From: Flavobacteriaceae bacterium
Lineage (GTDB): Bacteria > Bacteroidota > Bacteroidia > Flavobacteriales > Flavobacteriaceae
Direction of reading: 5' to 3'
DNA: 51,220 nucleotides
Assembly: GCA_013373105.1 (NCBI GenBank)
Contig: JABXIJ010000006.1
Span: 1 to 51,220 of the forward strand
Positions 16,110-25,102 of the stretch are shown here, piece by piece. The notes below the pieces were generated by a model. The model had not been told where the DNA came from. It saw only the letters and a list, made by a program, of their open reading frames with translations, and searched no databases. The translations under genes were made by a program, and so were the position numbers. Each line of letters begins with the position of its first letter. Within the stretch, counting starts at the first letter, position 1.

Positions 16110-17132
16110 ATGAAATACATTCGCTATATATTATTTCCATTTTCTATATTATATTATTGTGTTACATCAATAAGAAATTTTGCTTATGATTATGGTATAT
16201 TTAAATCATATTCATTTAAAACACCAATAATTGTTGTAGGAAACTTAAGTGTTGGTGGAACAGGAAAAACACCTCAAATAGAGTATTTAATTCACTTATT
16301 ACAAGATAAATATAAAGTAGCTGTTTTAAGTAGAGGCTATAAACGAAGTACTAAAGGTTATATAGAAGTAAATCAACATCATAAAGTATCTGATGTGGGT
16401 GATGAGCCTCTTCAATATTTTAAAAAATTTGATAATATTTCTGTTGCTGTAAATGAGAATAGAGTAGAAGGGATAAACAACTTAAACAAAGATCTAAAAC
16501 CAGAAGTAATTTTACTAGATGATGCATATCAGCATAGAAGAGTAAAAGCCAGTTTCCAGATACTCTTAACTAAATATAATGATTTATTTACCGATGATTT
16601 TTTACTACCATCAGGTAACTTAAGAGAATCTAGAATAGGTGCAAAAAGAGCTAATTGTATAGTAGTTACAAAATGTCCTTCTCATATTTCTGAAGCAAAA
16701 AAAACAGAGATTAAAGCAAAATTGAGTAGCTATAATAAACCTATTTATTTCTCTTGTATATCTTATTCAGATAAAGTTTTAGGAGAAACAACCTACAATT
16801 TAAGTACGTTAAAAAACTATACTTTACTTTTAATTACAGGAATAGCAAACCCTAAGCCTTTATTAGAATTTTTAAGTCAAAATTCAATTAATTTTCATCA
16901 TTTAAATTATCCAGATCATTATAATTTTAAAGATGCAGATATTAAAAAAATTAAAGAAGAGTATAAAGCAATAAAGAGTTCTAATAAGTTAATATTAACT
17001 ACAGAAAAAGATTATGTTAGGCTTTCTACAAAATTGACTTTAAATTATTTACCCATAAAAACTCTATTTTTAGAAGATAAGAAATTGTTTAATTCTACTG
17101 TTTTAATCCATATTTCTAAAAATAATAGCTAA
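16110..17132 (+). CDS. lpxK: Tetraacyldisaccharide 4'-kinase
   Basis: 340 residues. It phosphorylates the 4' position of the lipid A disaccharide at the inner face of the inner membrane. An N-terminal hydrophobic anchor (residues ~5-25) is followed by the P-loop GNLSVGGTGKT at 44-54. The catalytic-region motif LLDDAYQHRRV is near residue 136, then LLPSGNLRES, VVTKCP and ITGIANPKPL. It shows that the organism makes lipid A. It is divergent from the Nif3-like gene and followed by a secreted thioredoxin gene that has its own -7 box. Confidence 0.95.
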   Translation: MKYIRYILFPFSILYYCVTSIRNFAYDYGIFKSYSFKTPIIVVGNLSVGGTGKTPQIEYLIHLLQDKYKVAVLSRGYKRSTKGYIEVNQHHKVSDVGDEPLQYFKKFDNISVAVNENRVEGINNLNKDLKPEVILLDDAYQHRRVKASFQILLTKYNDLFTDDFLLPSGNLRESRIGAKRANCIVVTKCPSHISEAKKTEIKAKLSSYNKPIYFSCISYSDKVLGETTYNLSTLKNYTLLLITGIANPKPLLEFLSQNSINFHHLNYPDHYNFKDADIKKIKEEYKAIKSSNKLILTTEKDYVRLSTKLTLNYLPIKTLFLEDKKLFNSTVLIHISKNNS

Positions 17133-17151
17133 AAATATATTGTTATTTAAA

Positions 17152-17159
17152 TATATTTG
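17152..17159 (+). promoter_or_regulatory. Candidate -7 box for the thioredoxin gene
   Basis: TATATTTG is a full match to TAnnTTTG, 41 bases before the ATG at 17200. A TTG at a proper -33 distance is not obvious. A nine-codon micro-ORF (MKYLFKVI, 17165-17191) sits in the leader and may be chance. Confidence 0.35.
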
Positions 17160-17199
17160 GTGGCATGAAATATTTGTTTAAAGTAATTTAATAATAGAA

Positions 17200-17715
17200 A
17201 TGAATAAATTATATCCCCTCTTTTTAACTCTTATATTCAATACAAAACTTCTTTTTAGTCAAGAAGAAGTTAAGAAAGATTCAACTGTAATAGTGTCTAA
17301 TGTAGAATTAGATTGGATGCCATTTTATGAAGATGCGCTTGATAAAGCCAAAAAAGAAAATAAGTTAGTTTTAGTTTATTTTACTGGATCTGATTGGTGT
17401 GGACCTTGTAAAGTATTAGACAAAGAATTGTTTCATACAGAAAAGTTTAAAGAATTTTCTGATAAGGAACTAGTTTTGTTAGAAGTAGATATACCAAGAA
17501 ATCAAGATATATTATCTGATGAAAAAATTAGTGAAAACCTATATTTACAAAGAAAGTATAGCGTTAAAACTTTTCCAACTATTTTATTTCTAAATCATAA
17601 AGGTAGAAAAGTTTCTGAAAAGAAAGGTTATATTTTGCCAGAATATTATTTTCCTTACATTCAAAGTGAAGTCTATAAAAAAAAAGAGAGGTTATTTAAC
17701 CTCTCTTTTTTTTAA
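17200..17715 (+). CDS. Periplasmic thioredoxin-family protein
   Basis: 171 residues. A signal peptide (about residues 1-20, ending LLFS before Q) sends it to the periplasm. The thioredoxin fold follows with WCGPC at 66-70 and the cis-proline in TFPT (Pro126). It resembles the DUF255/thioredoxin_7 type that reduces or oxidises disulphides of envelope proteins. The 3' end is odd: the last codons, for KKKERLFNLSFF-stop, are themselves the terminator hairpin and its T-run, so translation ends inside the terminator. Confidence 0.88.
   Translation: MNKLYPLFLTLIFNTKLLFSQEEVKKDSTVIVSNVELDWMPFYEDALDKAKKENKLVLVYFTGSDWCGPCKVLDKELFHTEKFKEFSDKELVLLEVDIPRNQDILSDEKISENLYLQRKYSVKTFPTILFLNHKGRKVSEKKGYILPEYYFPYIQSEVYKKKERLFNLSFF
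17680..17713. terminator. Terminator overlapping the end of the thioredoxin gene
   Basis: AAAAGAGAGGTT / AACCTCTCTTTT around an ATTT loop, with A-run and T-run on either side. The TAA of the thioredoxin gene (17713-17715) lies in the T-run. It also serves the convergent OmpA-family gene that stops at 17723. Confidence 0.85.
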
Positions 17716-17722
17716 ATATTTT

Positions 17723-18352
17723 TTATCTCTGATTTACAACTCTAAACGTTGTTCTTCTGTTTACAGCATGTTCAGCTTCAGAACACTTAACGCCATCAGA
17801 ACATTTATTTAATAATCTAGTTTCACCAAAACCTTTAGCGTATAATTGAGTTGGGTTTATACCTTTAGAGATTAAATAATCAGTAACAGTTTTTGCTCTT
17901 CTATCTGATAAATCTTGATTGTCTTTTTTAGTATCTCTCATATCTGTATGAGATTCAATAAACACAGCAACACCATCTTCTAAGATTGGTAACAATCTAG
18001 CATCAATAATTGTTTTAGCACCTTCATTTAAAACTGCGCTAGCAAAATCACAGTTAATTGGTAAAGGATTGTTTTCAATTAAAGAACAGTCTACAGCCTT
18101 CCAAGAAGATAAACCACCTTTTTTAACCAATACTTGTTTCGTAACTGATCTGTATACTGCAGGAACTACAACTTCCTCAGTTCTAGCATCTTTTACTAAA
18201 ACAGTTTTTGTTATTGTTTTATATTCTGGTGGAGTTTGTATTACTGTAGTACTTCCTTTCTTAACCATTACTTTTCTAATGTAGGTTTTTTTAACTCCAG
18301 GAATAGGAATTTTTCTAACTACTGCATCATTTACTAATTTTTCTACTGGCAT
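17723..18352 (-). pseudogene. C-terminal half of a split OmpA-family protein
   Basis: 209 residues. Residues 1-~75 continue the valine/lysine repeats seen in the upstream half (PPEYKTITKTVLVK; VPAVYRSVTKQVLVKKGG). Residues ~110-209 are an OmpA peptidoglycan-binding domain: SHTDMRD, then LSDRRAKTVTDYLISKGI and VNRRTTFRV. There is no signal peptide, so as a separate protein it could not reach the periplasm. It is in frame with the upstream half; the spacing is TAG plus three codons (Phe-Lys-Thr). I read both as one envelope protein of about 365 residues. Confidence 0.85.
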
Positions 18353-18361
18353 AGTTTTAAA

Positions 18362-18823
18362 CTAAGCAGGTACAGGCTTATAGCACCAATATCTACAATC
18401 GTCTGGATTTGTAGATTCACAATCTGGCATTCTTTCGCTCATTTCCCAGCTTGCAGTAGCTGCTCTAGTTTCTACAGTTTCAAAACCTTGTAAAAAAGTA
18501 GCTTCATCAACTTCAATTTTAGTACCATCCTCTTTTTCGTAATAGGTTACTTCTTGAGTGCCCCATACAGCAGGAATAACTTTTATTTCTTCACCTGCTT
18601 CTTTAATTAAAACTTTCTTTTGAATGGTTTTATATTCTGCAGGGTAAGTAATTATTTTTTTATACTCTGGAGAAACTGCTACTTGTACAGACTCGTTTTT
18701 GTATACATCTGGAGTTTTACAACGTACATAACATTTTCCTGGTTCAGGGTTTTCTGGTAAATCTTGTGAAAAACCTACAGTAACAGTCATTGCTAAAGCT
18801 AAAAAGAATACAATTTTTTTCAT
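18362..18823 (-). pseudogene. N-terminal half of a split OmpA-family protein
   Basis: I choose the ATG at 18823, giving a good signal peptide (MKKIVFFLALAMTVTVGFSQ); an ATG four codons earlier (18835) is also open. The mature part has cysteines in KCYVRCKTPDVY and repeats such as YPAEYKTIQKKVLIK and VIPAVWGTQEVTY that match the repeats in the downstream half. It ends RYWCYKPVPA-TAG at 18364-18362. Flavobacterial relatives that I recall read through this place with Glu (PAEF), so GAG to TAG is a plausible single change. Confidence 0.8.
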
Positions 18824-18915
18824 ACTATTACGCATTTATCTAATTCTGATTTTAATATAAAAATAGAGTGCAAAATGTAATAAAAACAAAATAAAAACAG
18901 TATGATAAAGGTAAA

Positions 18916-19812
18916 TTATAACTTGTTGTAATACAAGCTTTTGATGATACCATCTGATAATCCAATTTTTGGCACATGTATTTTTCTGGCTCCACTCCAT
19001 TTCATAGCAGACAAGTAAATTTTAGTTGCAGGTATAATTACATCTGCTCTATCAGGATTTAAACTTAGTTCAGAAATTCTATCTTGGTAGCTCATTTGTT
19101 TTAGAAACTGATACTGAGCGTTTAAATAGATATAAGAAATTGGTTTTCCTTCTGTTCTTCCAGACATTTTAAATAATTTGTTGATGTTTCCACCAGAACC
19201 AATTAAAGCCAGTCTTTTTAAGTCTTTAGTGTTTTTTTTAATCCATTTTTCTACATCAGCAAAAATGAGTTTATTTACTGATTTTTTATTATTTAATAAA
19301 CGTACAGTACCCATTTTAAAAGATTTAGAGTTTATTATTTTACCTCTTGAAAAAATGGTAAACTCAGTACTACCACCACCTACATCTACATATAAATAAG
19401 AATTGTCTCCTTCTATAAGTGTATTTAAATCTGTAAAAGAAATTATTGCAGCTTCTTCTTTACCTTTAATAATGCTTATGGGTATTCCTGTTTCTTTCTC
19501 AATTTTAGCAACTACTTCTTCGCCATTACTTGCTTCTCTCATTGCAGATGTTGCACAAGCTTTAAAACGTTCTACATTATGAACATTCATTAATAGTTTA
19601 AAGGCTTTCATTGCTTCAATCATTCTAGTTGTATTAGCTTCGCTAATTACACCTGAAACAAAGGCATCTGCCCCTAATCTAATAGGTACTCTTACTAAAG
19701 AAGATTTTTTAAATTGTGGGTCGAAATTTTCTCTAATAATAACATTAGAAATTAAAAGTCTAATTGCATTTGAGCCTATATCTATAGCTCCATATTTTTT
19801 AATTTCTAACAC
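18916..19812 (-). CDS. Ppx/GppA family phosphatase (exopolyphosphatase-like)
   Basis: 298 residues, the short two-domain form of the family. It belongs to the actin-like ATPase fold, cleaving polyphosphate ends or pppGpp. Phosphate loops AIDIGSNAIRLL (9-20) and VDVGGGSTEF (142-151) are intact, and the catalytic Glu lies in IKGKEEAAI near residue 119. IGSGGNINKL and LSDGIIKSLY follow. It is last in a pdxH-sixA-ppx operon, 5 bases after the sixA-like gene. Confidence 0.9.
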   Translation of the reverse strand: MLEIKKYGAIDIGSNAIRLLISNVIIRENFDPQFKKSSLVRVPIRLGADAFVSGVISEANTTRMIEAMKAFKLLMNVHNVERFKACATSAMREASNGEEVVAKIEKETGIPISIIKGKEEAAIISFTDLNTLIEGDNSYLYVDVGGGSTEFTIFSRGKIINSKSFKMGTVRLLNNKKSVNKLIFADVEKWIKKNTKDLKRLALIGSGGNINKLFKMSGRTEGKPISYIYLNAQYQFLKQMSYQDRISELSLNPDRADVIIPATKIYLSAMKWSGARKIHVPKIGLSDGIIKSLYYNKL

Positions 19813-19817
19813 ACCAA

Positions 19818-20306
19818 TTATTTATGATTTTTTGGAAACTCTATCATAAAAGTTGTTCCTTTTTTTATGTTTTTCCAATGCTTAACATCGAAGTTTAAAC
19901 CAATAACACCACAAGTTGTAACATGTGCAATTGGTTGGCTACCAAATTTGTTAACAAAAGTATTTATACCATGATCGTGACTAAAAATCATAGCTGAGTT
20001 AAATCCATCATCTAAAGCTAATACTGTTTTTACTAAGTAGCCATCGCTAAAGCTATAAAGTTGCCTGTTTATTTGAAGGTTAGCTAAAGGATAACCTAAG
20101 TTTTCACTAAAAATTACAGCAGTATGTAATGCTCTGTTTGCACTAGATGATAGAAGTAAATCTGGCCTATCAATTGTTTTTGATAGAAATTTAGACATTA
20201 AGTGTGCATCTTTAATTCCTCTTTTCTTTAGAGGTCTGTCAATATCATCTATACCAGGATATTCCCAAGAAGATTTTGCATGACGCACAATGTATAATGT
20301 TTTCAT
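19818..20306 (-). CDS. SixA-type histidine phosphatase
   Basis: 162 residues, a minimal phosphoglycerate-mutase fold. The phosphohistidine motif is at the N-terminus (LYIVRHAKSSW, RHA at 8-10) and the second His in MIFSHDHGINTF near residue 107. DIDRPLKKRG is the usual family follow-on. E. coli SixA removes phosphate from histidines of phosphotransfer proteins, but members of this length in Bacteroidota have no proven substrate. It lies between pdxH and ppx/gppA, both of which handle phosphate compounds. Confidence 0.88.
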   Translation of the reverse strand: MKTLYIVRHAKSSWEYPGIDDIDRPLKKRGIKDAHLMSKFLSKTIDRPDLLLSSSANRALHTAVIFSENLGYPLANLQINRQLYSFSDGYLVKTVLALDDGFNSAMIFSHDHGINTFVNKFGSQPIAHVTTCGVIGLNFDVKHWKNIKKGTTFMIEFPKNHK

Positions 20307-20338
20307 ACAGTTTGATTTATTGTTGTAAATATAAAATT

Positions 20339-20986
20339 TTATGGAGCTAATCTTTCCATTTTCCAGAAAAAATCTTGGTTTAATGTATATCTTATTCTAT
20401 CATGTAATCTATTAGGTCTGCCTTGCCAAAATTCTATAGATATTGGCTTAACCATATAACCTCCCCAATGTTTGGGTCTAGGAATTTCTTTATTATTAAA
20501 TTGCTTTTCAAAGCCTTGTAAGCTTTCTTCTAACTCTTTTCTAGATTTAACAACAGTACTTTGATTTGATGCCCAAGCACCTAATTTACTACCATCAGGT
20601 CTAGAGTCAAAATAACCATCAGATAAATTTTCCGCAATTTTCTCTGCATTACCTTTTATAATAATTTGTTGCTCTAAAGCTGGCCAAAAAAATGAAACAC
20701 TTACCTTATTATTATTTTCTATAGCTAAGCCTTTTTCTGATTTATAATTAGTATAAAAAATAAATCCTTCCCAAGTATATTTTTTTAATAAAACTACTCT
20801 GCTTTTTGGGAAGCCATCTAAACCAACAGTAGCAACTGTCATTGCGTTTGGTTCTTCTACAGTTTCAGACTCATCTGCATTAATAAACCATTTTTGGAAT
20901 AATTCCATTGGGTTTTCAGGGCAGTTGCTTTCTAGAAGCTCTTCTTTTTCATAAGATTTTCTGTAGTTGCTTAAATCTTTTTTCAT
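20339..20986 (-). CDS. pdxH: Pyridoxamine 5'-phosphate oxidase
   Basis: 215 residues, the normal length. It oxidises pyridoxine or pyridoxamine phosphate to pyridoxal phosphate using FMN and oxygen. Family motifs are clear: NAMTVATVGLDGFPKSRVVLLK, FIFYTNYKSEKG, the FMN-binding SVSFFWPALEQQIIIKG, RPKHWGGY, and the closing EFWQGRPNRLHDRIRYT ... ERLAP. It heads the pdxH-sixA-ppx unit, with a 32-base gap to the next gene. PLP made here is also the cofactor of hemL in this window. Confidence 0.96.
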   Translation of the reverse strand: MKKDLSNYRKSYEKEELLESNCPENPMELFQKWFINADESETVEEPNAMTVATVGLDGFPKSRVVLLKKYTWEGFIFYTNYKSEKGLAIENNNKVSVSFFWPALEQQIIIKGNAEKIAENLSDGYFDSRPDGSKLGAWASNQSTVVKSRKELEESLQGFEKQFNNKEIPRPKHWGGYMVKPISIEFWQGRPNRLHDRIRYTLNQDFFWKMERLAP

Positions 20987-21054
20987 GCTCTAATTTCTAT
21001 TGTAAAAATACAAATGTTTTAGTTGATTTTAAAAAAGATTGAATTTATTATGTA

Positions 21055-21085
21055 TAAAAAAAGAGCTGATTAAAATCAGCCCTTT
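21055..21085 (-). terminator. Terminator downstream of the T9SS cargo fragment
   Basis: On the minus strand it reads GGGCTGATT TT AATCAGCTC followed by TTTTTTT. It is 60 bases past the stop at 21144, so it would end transcripts of the symporter and cargo-fragment genes. Confidence 0.8.
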
Positions 21086-21143
21086 AGTCAATTTTTTGAT
21101 AAAAATCCCCCTAAATTTATCAATCCATTGATTTATTGTTATA

Positions 21144-21620
21144 TTACCTAAAAATTAATTTAGAAGTACCATAATCACTTTCTTTACTTGCTACTTTTAG
21201 TAAATGCATACCTGTTTTTAAAGAAGTAAAGTTAAATTCTAACTCATTTTTACCTGTAGTTAATTCAGCTTTTCCTCTATAAATAGTTTTACCTGTAATA
21301 TCTGTTAAAACTACTTCAGCATCTGTATCTACTTTACTAAATAATAGTAAGTTTACATTTCCTTTAGATGGGTTTGGATAAGCTACAAACTCATTCTCAA
21401 ACTTCTCTACCTTATTTACTATTAATTCTTCAACAGCAGTTTTAGTAAACTTCACATCAGAAATGTATAAATCTAACTCAGTTGTATTTGCTTCTAGAGG
21501 TAAGAATGTAAATGTTAACGTAGTTAAGTCATTAGCATTTATTGGTTTTTGTGTGCCTACAGAAGTAAAGGCTTCAAAAGGTATATAATAGGTTTGTTCT
21601 TCTTCAGATAAATCTACCAT
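21144..21620 (-). pseudogene. C-terminal fragment of a T9SS-secreted protein
   Basis: 158 residues with no signal peptide. Residues 1-~60 are the end of a beta-sandwich domain of the carbohydrate-binding kind (EEQTYYIPFEAFTSVG, then LTTLTFTFLPLEANTTELDL). Residues ~80-158 are a complete T9SS type A sorting domain: FVAYPNPSKGNVNLLLF, LTDITGKTIYRG, MHLLKVASKE, SKLIFR. Upstream in the same frame the domain seems to continue (GLVKASIQD, TAG at 21641-21639, KQQYRI) back to the symporter stop at 21681. The missing N-terminus and the in-frame stop make it a 5'-truncated pseudogene. Confidence 0.8.
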
Positions 21621-21680
21621 TATTCTATATTGTTGTTTCTAATCTTGAATTGAAGCTTTAACTAAACCGTTTATCTGTGG

Positions 21681-23114
21681 CTATCTTATTTTTATAAGAG
21701 AAAGTCCTATAAAAGTTAAAAATCCATTTACAATTAAAAGTGCAAAGCCAAAATCGAAATTAAAATAACTTAAACAAATAGAGTTTAGAAAGTAAGTTGC
21801 AAATGGTGTTAAAATACAAACATAAGGTACCCAGTTATCTTTTAGCTTATGTTTAGTGAATAAACCAAAAGCATATAAACCTAACAATGGGCCATAAGTG
21901 TAATTTGCAAAAGTGAAAATTTTGGCAATTACACTTTCATCAGCTACATAATATTTAAAAATTATAATGGTTGCAATAAGTATAAGCGAAAATAATACAT
22001 GAATTTTCTTTCTAATTTTCTCTTGATTGTGTTTGCTTTTCTTTTTGTCTATTTCTAAAATATCTATGCTAAAAGAAGTGGTTAATGAGGTTAGTGCTGA
22101 ATCTGCACTAGAATATGCAGCAGCAATTAAGCCTAGTAAAAAGAAAATAGCTGTTGCTATACCTAAAGTACCTTTGGTTGCAATTATTGGAAAAAGTTCA
22201 TCTTTTTGAGCTTCAATTCCATTTAGTTGAGCATAATCTGTTAATAATATTCCTAATGCTAAAAAGAAAAAGTTTACAATAACCAAAACAATTGTAAACC
22301 AAAACATGTTTTTTTGAGCATCTTTTAAGTTTCTACACGTTAGGTTTTTTTGCATCATGTCTTGATCTAAACCTGTCATTACAATTGCTACAAAAGCACC
22401 TGCTAAAAATCGTTTCCAAAAATAATTACCGCTCTTAACATCATCAAAAAAGAAAGTTTTTGAAAGTTCATTATCAGCAATATATGAGAATAAATTGTCT
22501 ATTTGCATTTCACTTGATATAGTGTAAATACATATACCAACAGCAATTAACATGAATAAAGTTTGAAGTGTATCTGTCCAAACAATTGTTTTAATACCTC
22601 CTTTAAATGTGTACAACCAAATTAATAAAATTGTTATAGTAACAGTAACCCAAAAAGGTATTCCAAATTCATCAAATAATAATAACTGCAGAATGTTAGC
22701 AACTAAAAATAAACGAAAAGCTGCACCAATTGTTCTTGACAATAGAAAGAAAATCGCGCCTGTTTTGTAAGAATAATTGCCAAATCTGTCTTGCAAATAT
22801 GTATAGATTGATGTTAGGTTTAATCGATAATACAAGGGGAGAAGTACTAAACCAATTACAGCATAACCAACAACATAACCAAGTACCATTTGCATGTAGC
22901 TCATATTGTCTGCTTCTACCCAGCCAGGAACTGAAATAAAAGTAACTCCAGATAACGAAGCTCCAATCATACCAAAGGCTACTAAATACCAAGGAGATGA
23001 ATTATTGGCTTTAAAAAAAGTATTGTTATTTGCAGATTTTCCTGTTAAGTACGAGATTAAAATTAATACCGAAAAATAACTAGCTATAAGTAGTAAAATA
23101 TGAATGGGCTGCAT
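21681..23114 (-). CDS. Sodium:solute symporter (SSS family)
   Basis: 477 residues with about thirteen membrane helices. The family signatures are seen: residues ~40-75 (LVAFGMIGASLSGVTFISVPG), a GFLTFIG end, GGIKTIVWTDTLQTLFM in the middle, and the helix with AAYSSADSALTSLTTSFSID that carries the sodium-site serines. It uses the Na+ gradient to import a small solute, perhaps a sugar or organic acid; the substrate cannot be told. It diverges from recR with 102 bases between. A broken T9SS cargo gene is abutted to its 3' end, 0-60 bases away. Confidence 0.92.
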   Translation of the reverse strand: MQPIHILLLIASYFSVLILISYLTGKSANNNTFFKANNSSPWYLVAFGMIGASLSGVTFISVPGWVEADNMSYMQMVLGYVVGYAVIGLVLLPLYYRLNLTSIYTYLQDRFGNYSYKTGAIFFLLSRTIGAAFRLFLVANILQLLLFDEFGIPFWVTVTITILLIWLYTFKGGIKTIVWTDTLQTLFMLIAVGICIYTISSEMQIDNLFSYIADNELSKTFFFDDVKSGNYFWKRFLAGAFVAIVMTGLDQDMMQKNLTCRNLKDAQKNMFWFTIVLVIVNFFFLALGILLTDYAQLNGIEAQKDELFPIIATKGTLGIATAIFFLLGLIAAAYSSADSALTSLTTSFSIDILEIDKKKSKHNQEKIRKKIHVLFSLILIATIIIFKYYVADESVIAKIFTFANYTYGPLLGLYAFGLFTKHKLKDNWVPYVCILTPFATYFLNSICLSYFNFDFGFALLIVNGFLTFIGLSLIKIR

Positions 23115-23179
23115 TCTTAAATTTTAATTTTTTTGTTTTGAAATACGAATATAATCTATTTAAAAAAATAATAAAGTAA

Positions 23180-23212
23180 TTGGTATTTCATAATTGATTA
23201 TTCATAATTTTG
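23180..23212 (+). promoter_or_regulatory. recR promoter, placed almost on the start codon
   Basis: TTG at 23180-23182, 22 bases, then TAATTTTG at 23205-23212, a perfect -7 box. The GTG start of recR is at 23217, at or next to the expected transcription start. Confidence 0.5.
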
Positions 23213-23216
23213 TTAT

Positions 23217-23834
23217 GTGGATTATTCATCAAAATTATTAGAAAATGCTGTGAACGAAGTTTCACGTTTGCCAGGTATTGGTAAGCGAACAGCGTTACGT
23301 TTGGTACTACATTTATTAAAACAACCTGCAGAACATACCTCTTATTTGTCTAATGCTTTATTAAGCTTAAGAAACGAAGTAAAGTCTTGTAAACAATGTC
23401 ATAATATTTCAGATACAGAAATTTGCGATATATGTTCTAATCCTAAGAGGAATAGAGAATTAGTTTGTATTGTGGAGGATATTAGAGATGTAATGGCAAT
23501 TGAAAACACTTCTCAATTTCAAGGTTTGTATCATGTTTTAGGTGGTAAAATTTCACCTATTGAAGGTATAGGGCCACAAAATTTAATGATTGATTCTTTA
23601 GTTAATAAAGTAGCTTCAGGGGAAATAAAAGAACTCATATTTGCCTTAAGTTCTACAATGGAAGGAGATACCACCAATTTCTATATTTTTAAGCAAATTG
23701 AGAAATATAATATTACTACATCAACTATAGCTAGAGGAATTGCAGTTGGCGATGAATTAGAATATGCAGATGAAGTTACCTTAGGAAGAAGTATTTTAAA
23801 TAGAATCCCTTTTGAACAAAGTCTTAAGAGTTAG
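23217..23834 (+). CDS. recR: Recombination mediator RecR
   Basis: 205 residues, full length. It works with RecO/RecF to load RecA at gaps. The N-terminal helix-hairpin-helix ([20 protein letters not shown]), the C4 zinc finger with Cys58, Cys61, Cys70 and Cys73, and the Toprim domain ([15 protein letters not shown] ... [13 protein letters not shown] ... [11 protein letters not shown]) are all present. The start is GTG; the nearby ATG at 23215 is in another frame. Residue 1 matches the usual first residue of the family. Its 3' end overlaps the convergent MFS gene by 11 bases. Confidence 0.95.
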   Translation: MDYSSKLLENAVNEVSRLPGIGKRTALRLVLHLLKQPAEHTSYLSNALLSLRNEVKSCKQCHNISDTEICDICSNPKRNRELVCIVEDIRDVMAIENTSQFQGLYHVLGGKISPIEGIGPQNLMIDSLVNKVASGEIKELIFALSSTMEGDTTNFYIFKQIEKYNITTSTIARGIAVGDELEYADEVTLGRSILNRIPFEQSLKS

Positions 23835-25077
23835 TATTTTTTTCTGCTCTCTTAATGTTATTTTTAAAAGAATAGTAAGCAATAAATGCACTAATTACCA
23901 TTAAAATTCCACCTAATAAAAAAGGAGCTCCAGCAAAGGTAAAACTAGCATCTTCTTTTGTGTAATAATAAAAAACACCTGTCATTATTGGTGGGCCCAA
24001 AATAGCAGAAGCACTCATTAAGCTTGTTAAAGTCCCTTGAATTTCACCTTGTTCATTTTCTGGGACTTGAATAGAAATAACCGCTTGCAAAGCAGGGCCT
24101 GCAATACCGCCTAAACAATAAGGAATTAAAAAGATAAACATCATCCAACTTTCAGAAGCAAAAGCAAATAATAACATTCCTATGCTGTATAAGAAAAAAC
24201 CAACATAGATACTTTTTTCATTGCCTAGTTTTGGATTTATCCATCGAATTAAAACACCTTGAACAATAGCTACACAAAGCCCAATCATTCCTAATGATAA
24301 GCCAACCATTTTTTCATCCCAATTAAATTTATACATGGTAAAGAAACTCCAATTACTCTGTATTGCATGAGATGCTACATATAAAATAAACATGGCAAGT
24401 ACTAAGCCTATTAAACTTGGGTATTTTTTTAAACTTAAAAAGCTACCAACAGGATTTGCTCTTTTAATATTAAAAGCTCTTCTGTTTTCATTTGTTAACG
24501 ATTCTGGTAATACAAAATAACCATATAAAAAGTTAAGGAAACATAAAACTGCTGTTGCATAAAAAGGGACTCTAGCACCATATTGACCTAATAAACCACC
24601 AATAACTGGACCTATAATGAATCCTAATCCAAAGGCAGCACCTATCATTCCAAAATTTTTAGCTCTATTCTCTGGAGTACTAATATCAGCAATATATGCC
24701 GATGCTGTTGTTATACTAGCACCTGTAACTCCAGCTATAATTCGTCCAATAAAAAGCCAAGTTATGGTTGGTGCAATTGCTAGTAAAAGATAGTCTAATG
24801 TGAAACCAAAAAGTGAAATTAAAATAATTGGTCTTCTACCATATTTATCACTTAAATTACCAACTAAAGGCGCAAAAACAAATTGAGTAATAGCGTATGC
24901 AAAGGTTAACCAGCCACCAACTTTTGCAGCTTCACTAATATTACCTTGTATTAATTTTTCTATTAATCCTGGTATAACTGGAATAATAATTCCCCAACCT
25001 ATAACATCGATAAGCATGGTAATAAAAATAAAACCTAAAGCAGCTTGTCTCTTATTTCTTTTCATACGAGACCACAA
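23824..25077 (-). CDS. MFS transporter of the TCR/Tet type
   Basis: 417 residues, twelve membrane helices. The N-terminal [16 protein letters not shown] and the loop [14 protein letters not shown] (motif A) with [25 protein letters not shown] (motif C region) place it with TetA-like drug/proton antiporters. Such chromosomal members in flavobacteria need not give tetracycline resistance. The start may be M1 or M5. It is the last gene of the AraC-TrmH-hemH-hemJ operon, 25 bases after hemJ-like; a role in exporting porphyrin or haem would fit but is only a guess. Confidence 0.88.
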   Translation of the reverse strand: MWSRMKRNKRQAALGFIFITMLIDVIGWGIIIPVIPGLIEKLIQGNISEAAKVGGWLTFAYAITQFVFAPLVGNLSDKYGRRPIILISLFGFTLDYLLLAIAPTITWLFIGRIIAGVTGASITTASAYIADISTPENRAKNFGMIGAAFGLGFIIGPVIGGLLGQYGARVPFYATAVLCFLNFLYGYFVLPESLTNENRRAFNIKRANPVGSFLSLKKYPSLIGLVLAMFILYVASHAIQSNWSFFTMYKFNWDEKMVGLSLGMIGLCVAIVQGVLIRWINPKLGNEKSIYVGFFLYSIGMLLFAFASESWMMFIFLIPYCLGGIAGPALQAVISIQVPENEQGEIQGTLTSLMSASAILGPPIMTGVFYYYTKEDASFTFAGAPFLLGGILMVISAFIAYYSFKNNIKRAEKNTNS

Positions 25078-25102
25078 ATAAAGAAAAAATTAATCAGTAA
25101 AG

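Noticed and set aside
17165..17191. Nine-codon micro-ORF MKYLFKVI as a leader peptide
   Set aside because: It has no attenuator structure or special codons and may occur by chance in AT-rich DNA.
22696..22992. 98-residue minus frame inside the symporter
   Set aside because: It is in another frame of the same strand as the symporter and has no domain pattern; a shadow of the real gene.
23824..25077. TetA-like transporter as an acquired resistance gene
   Set aside because: Base composition is like its neighbours, there are no mobile-element marks, and it is embedded in the haem operon; it looks native.
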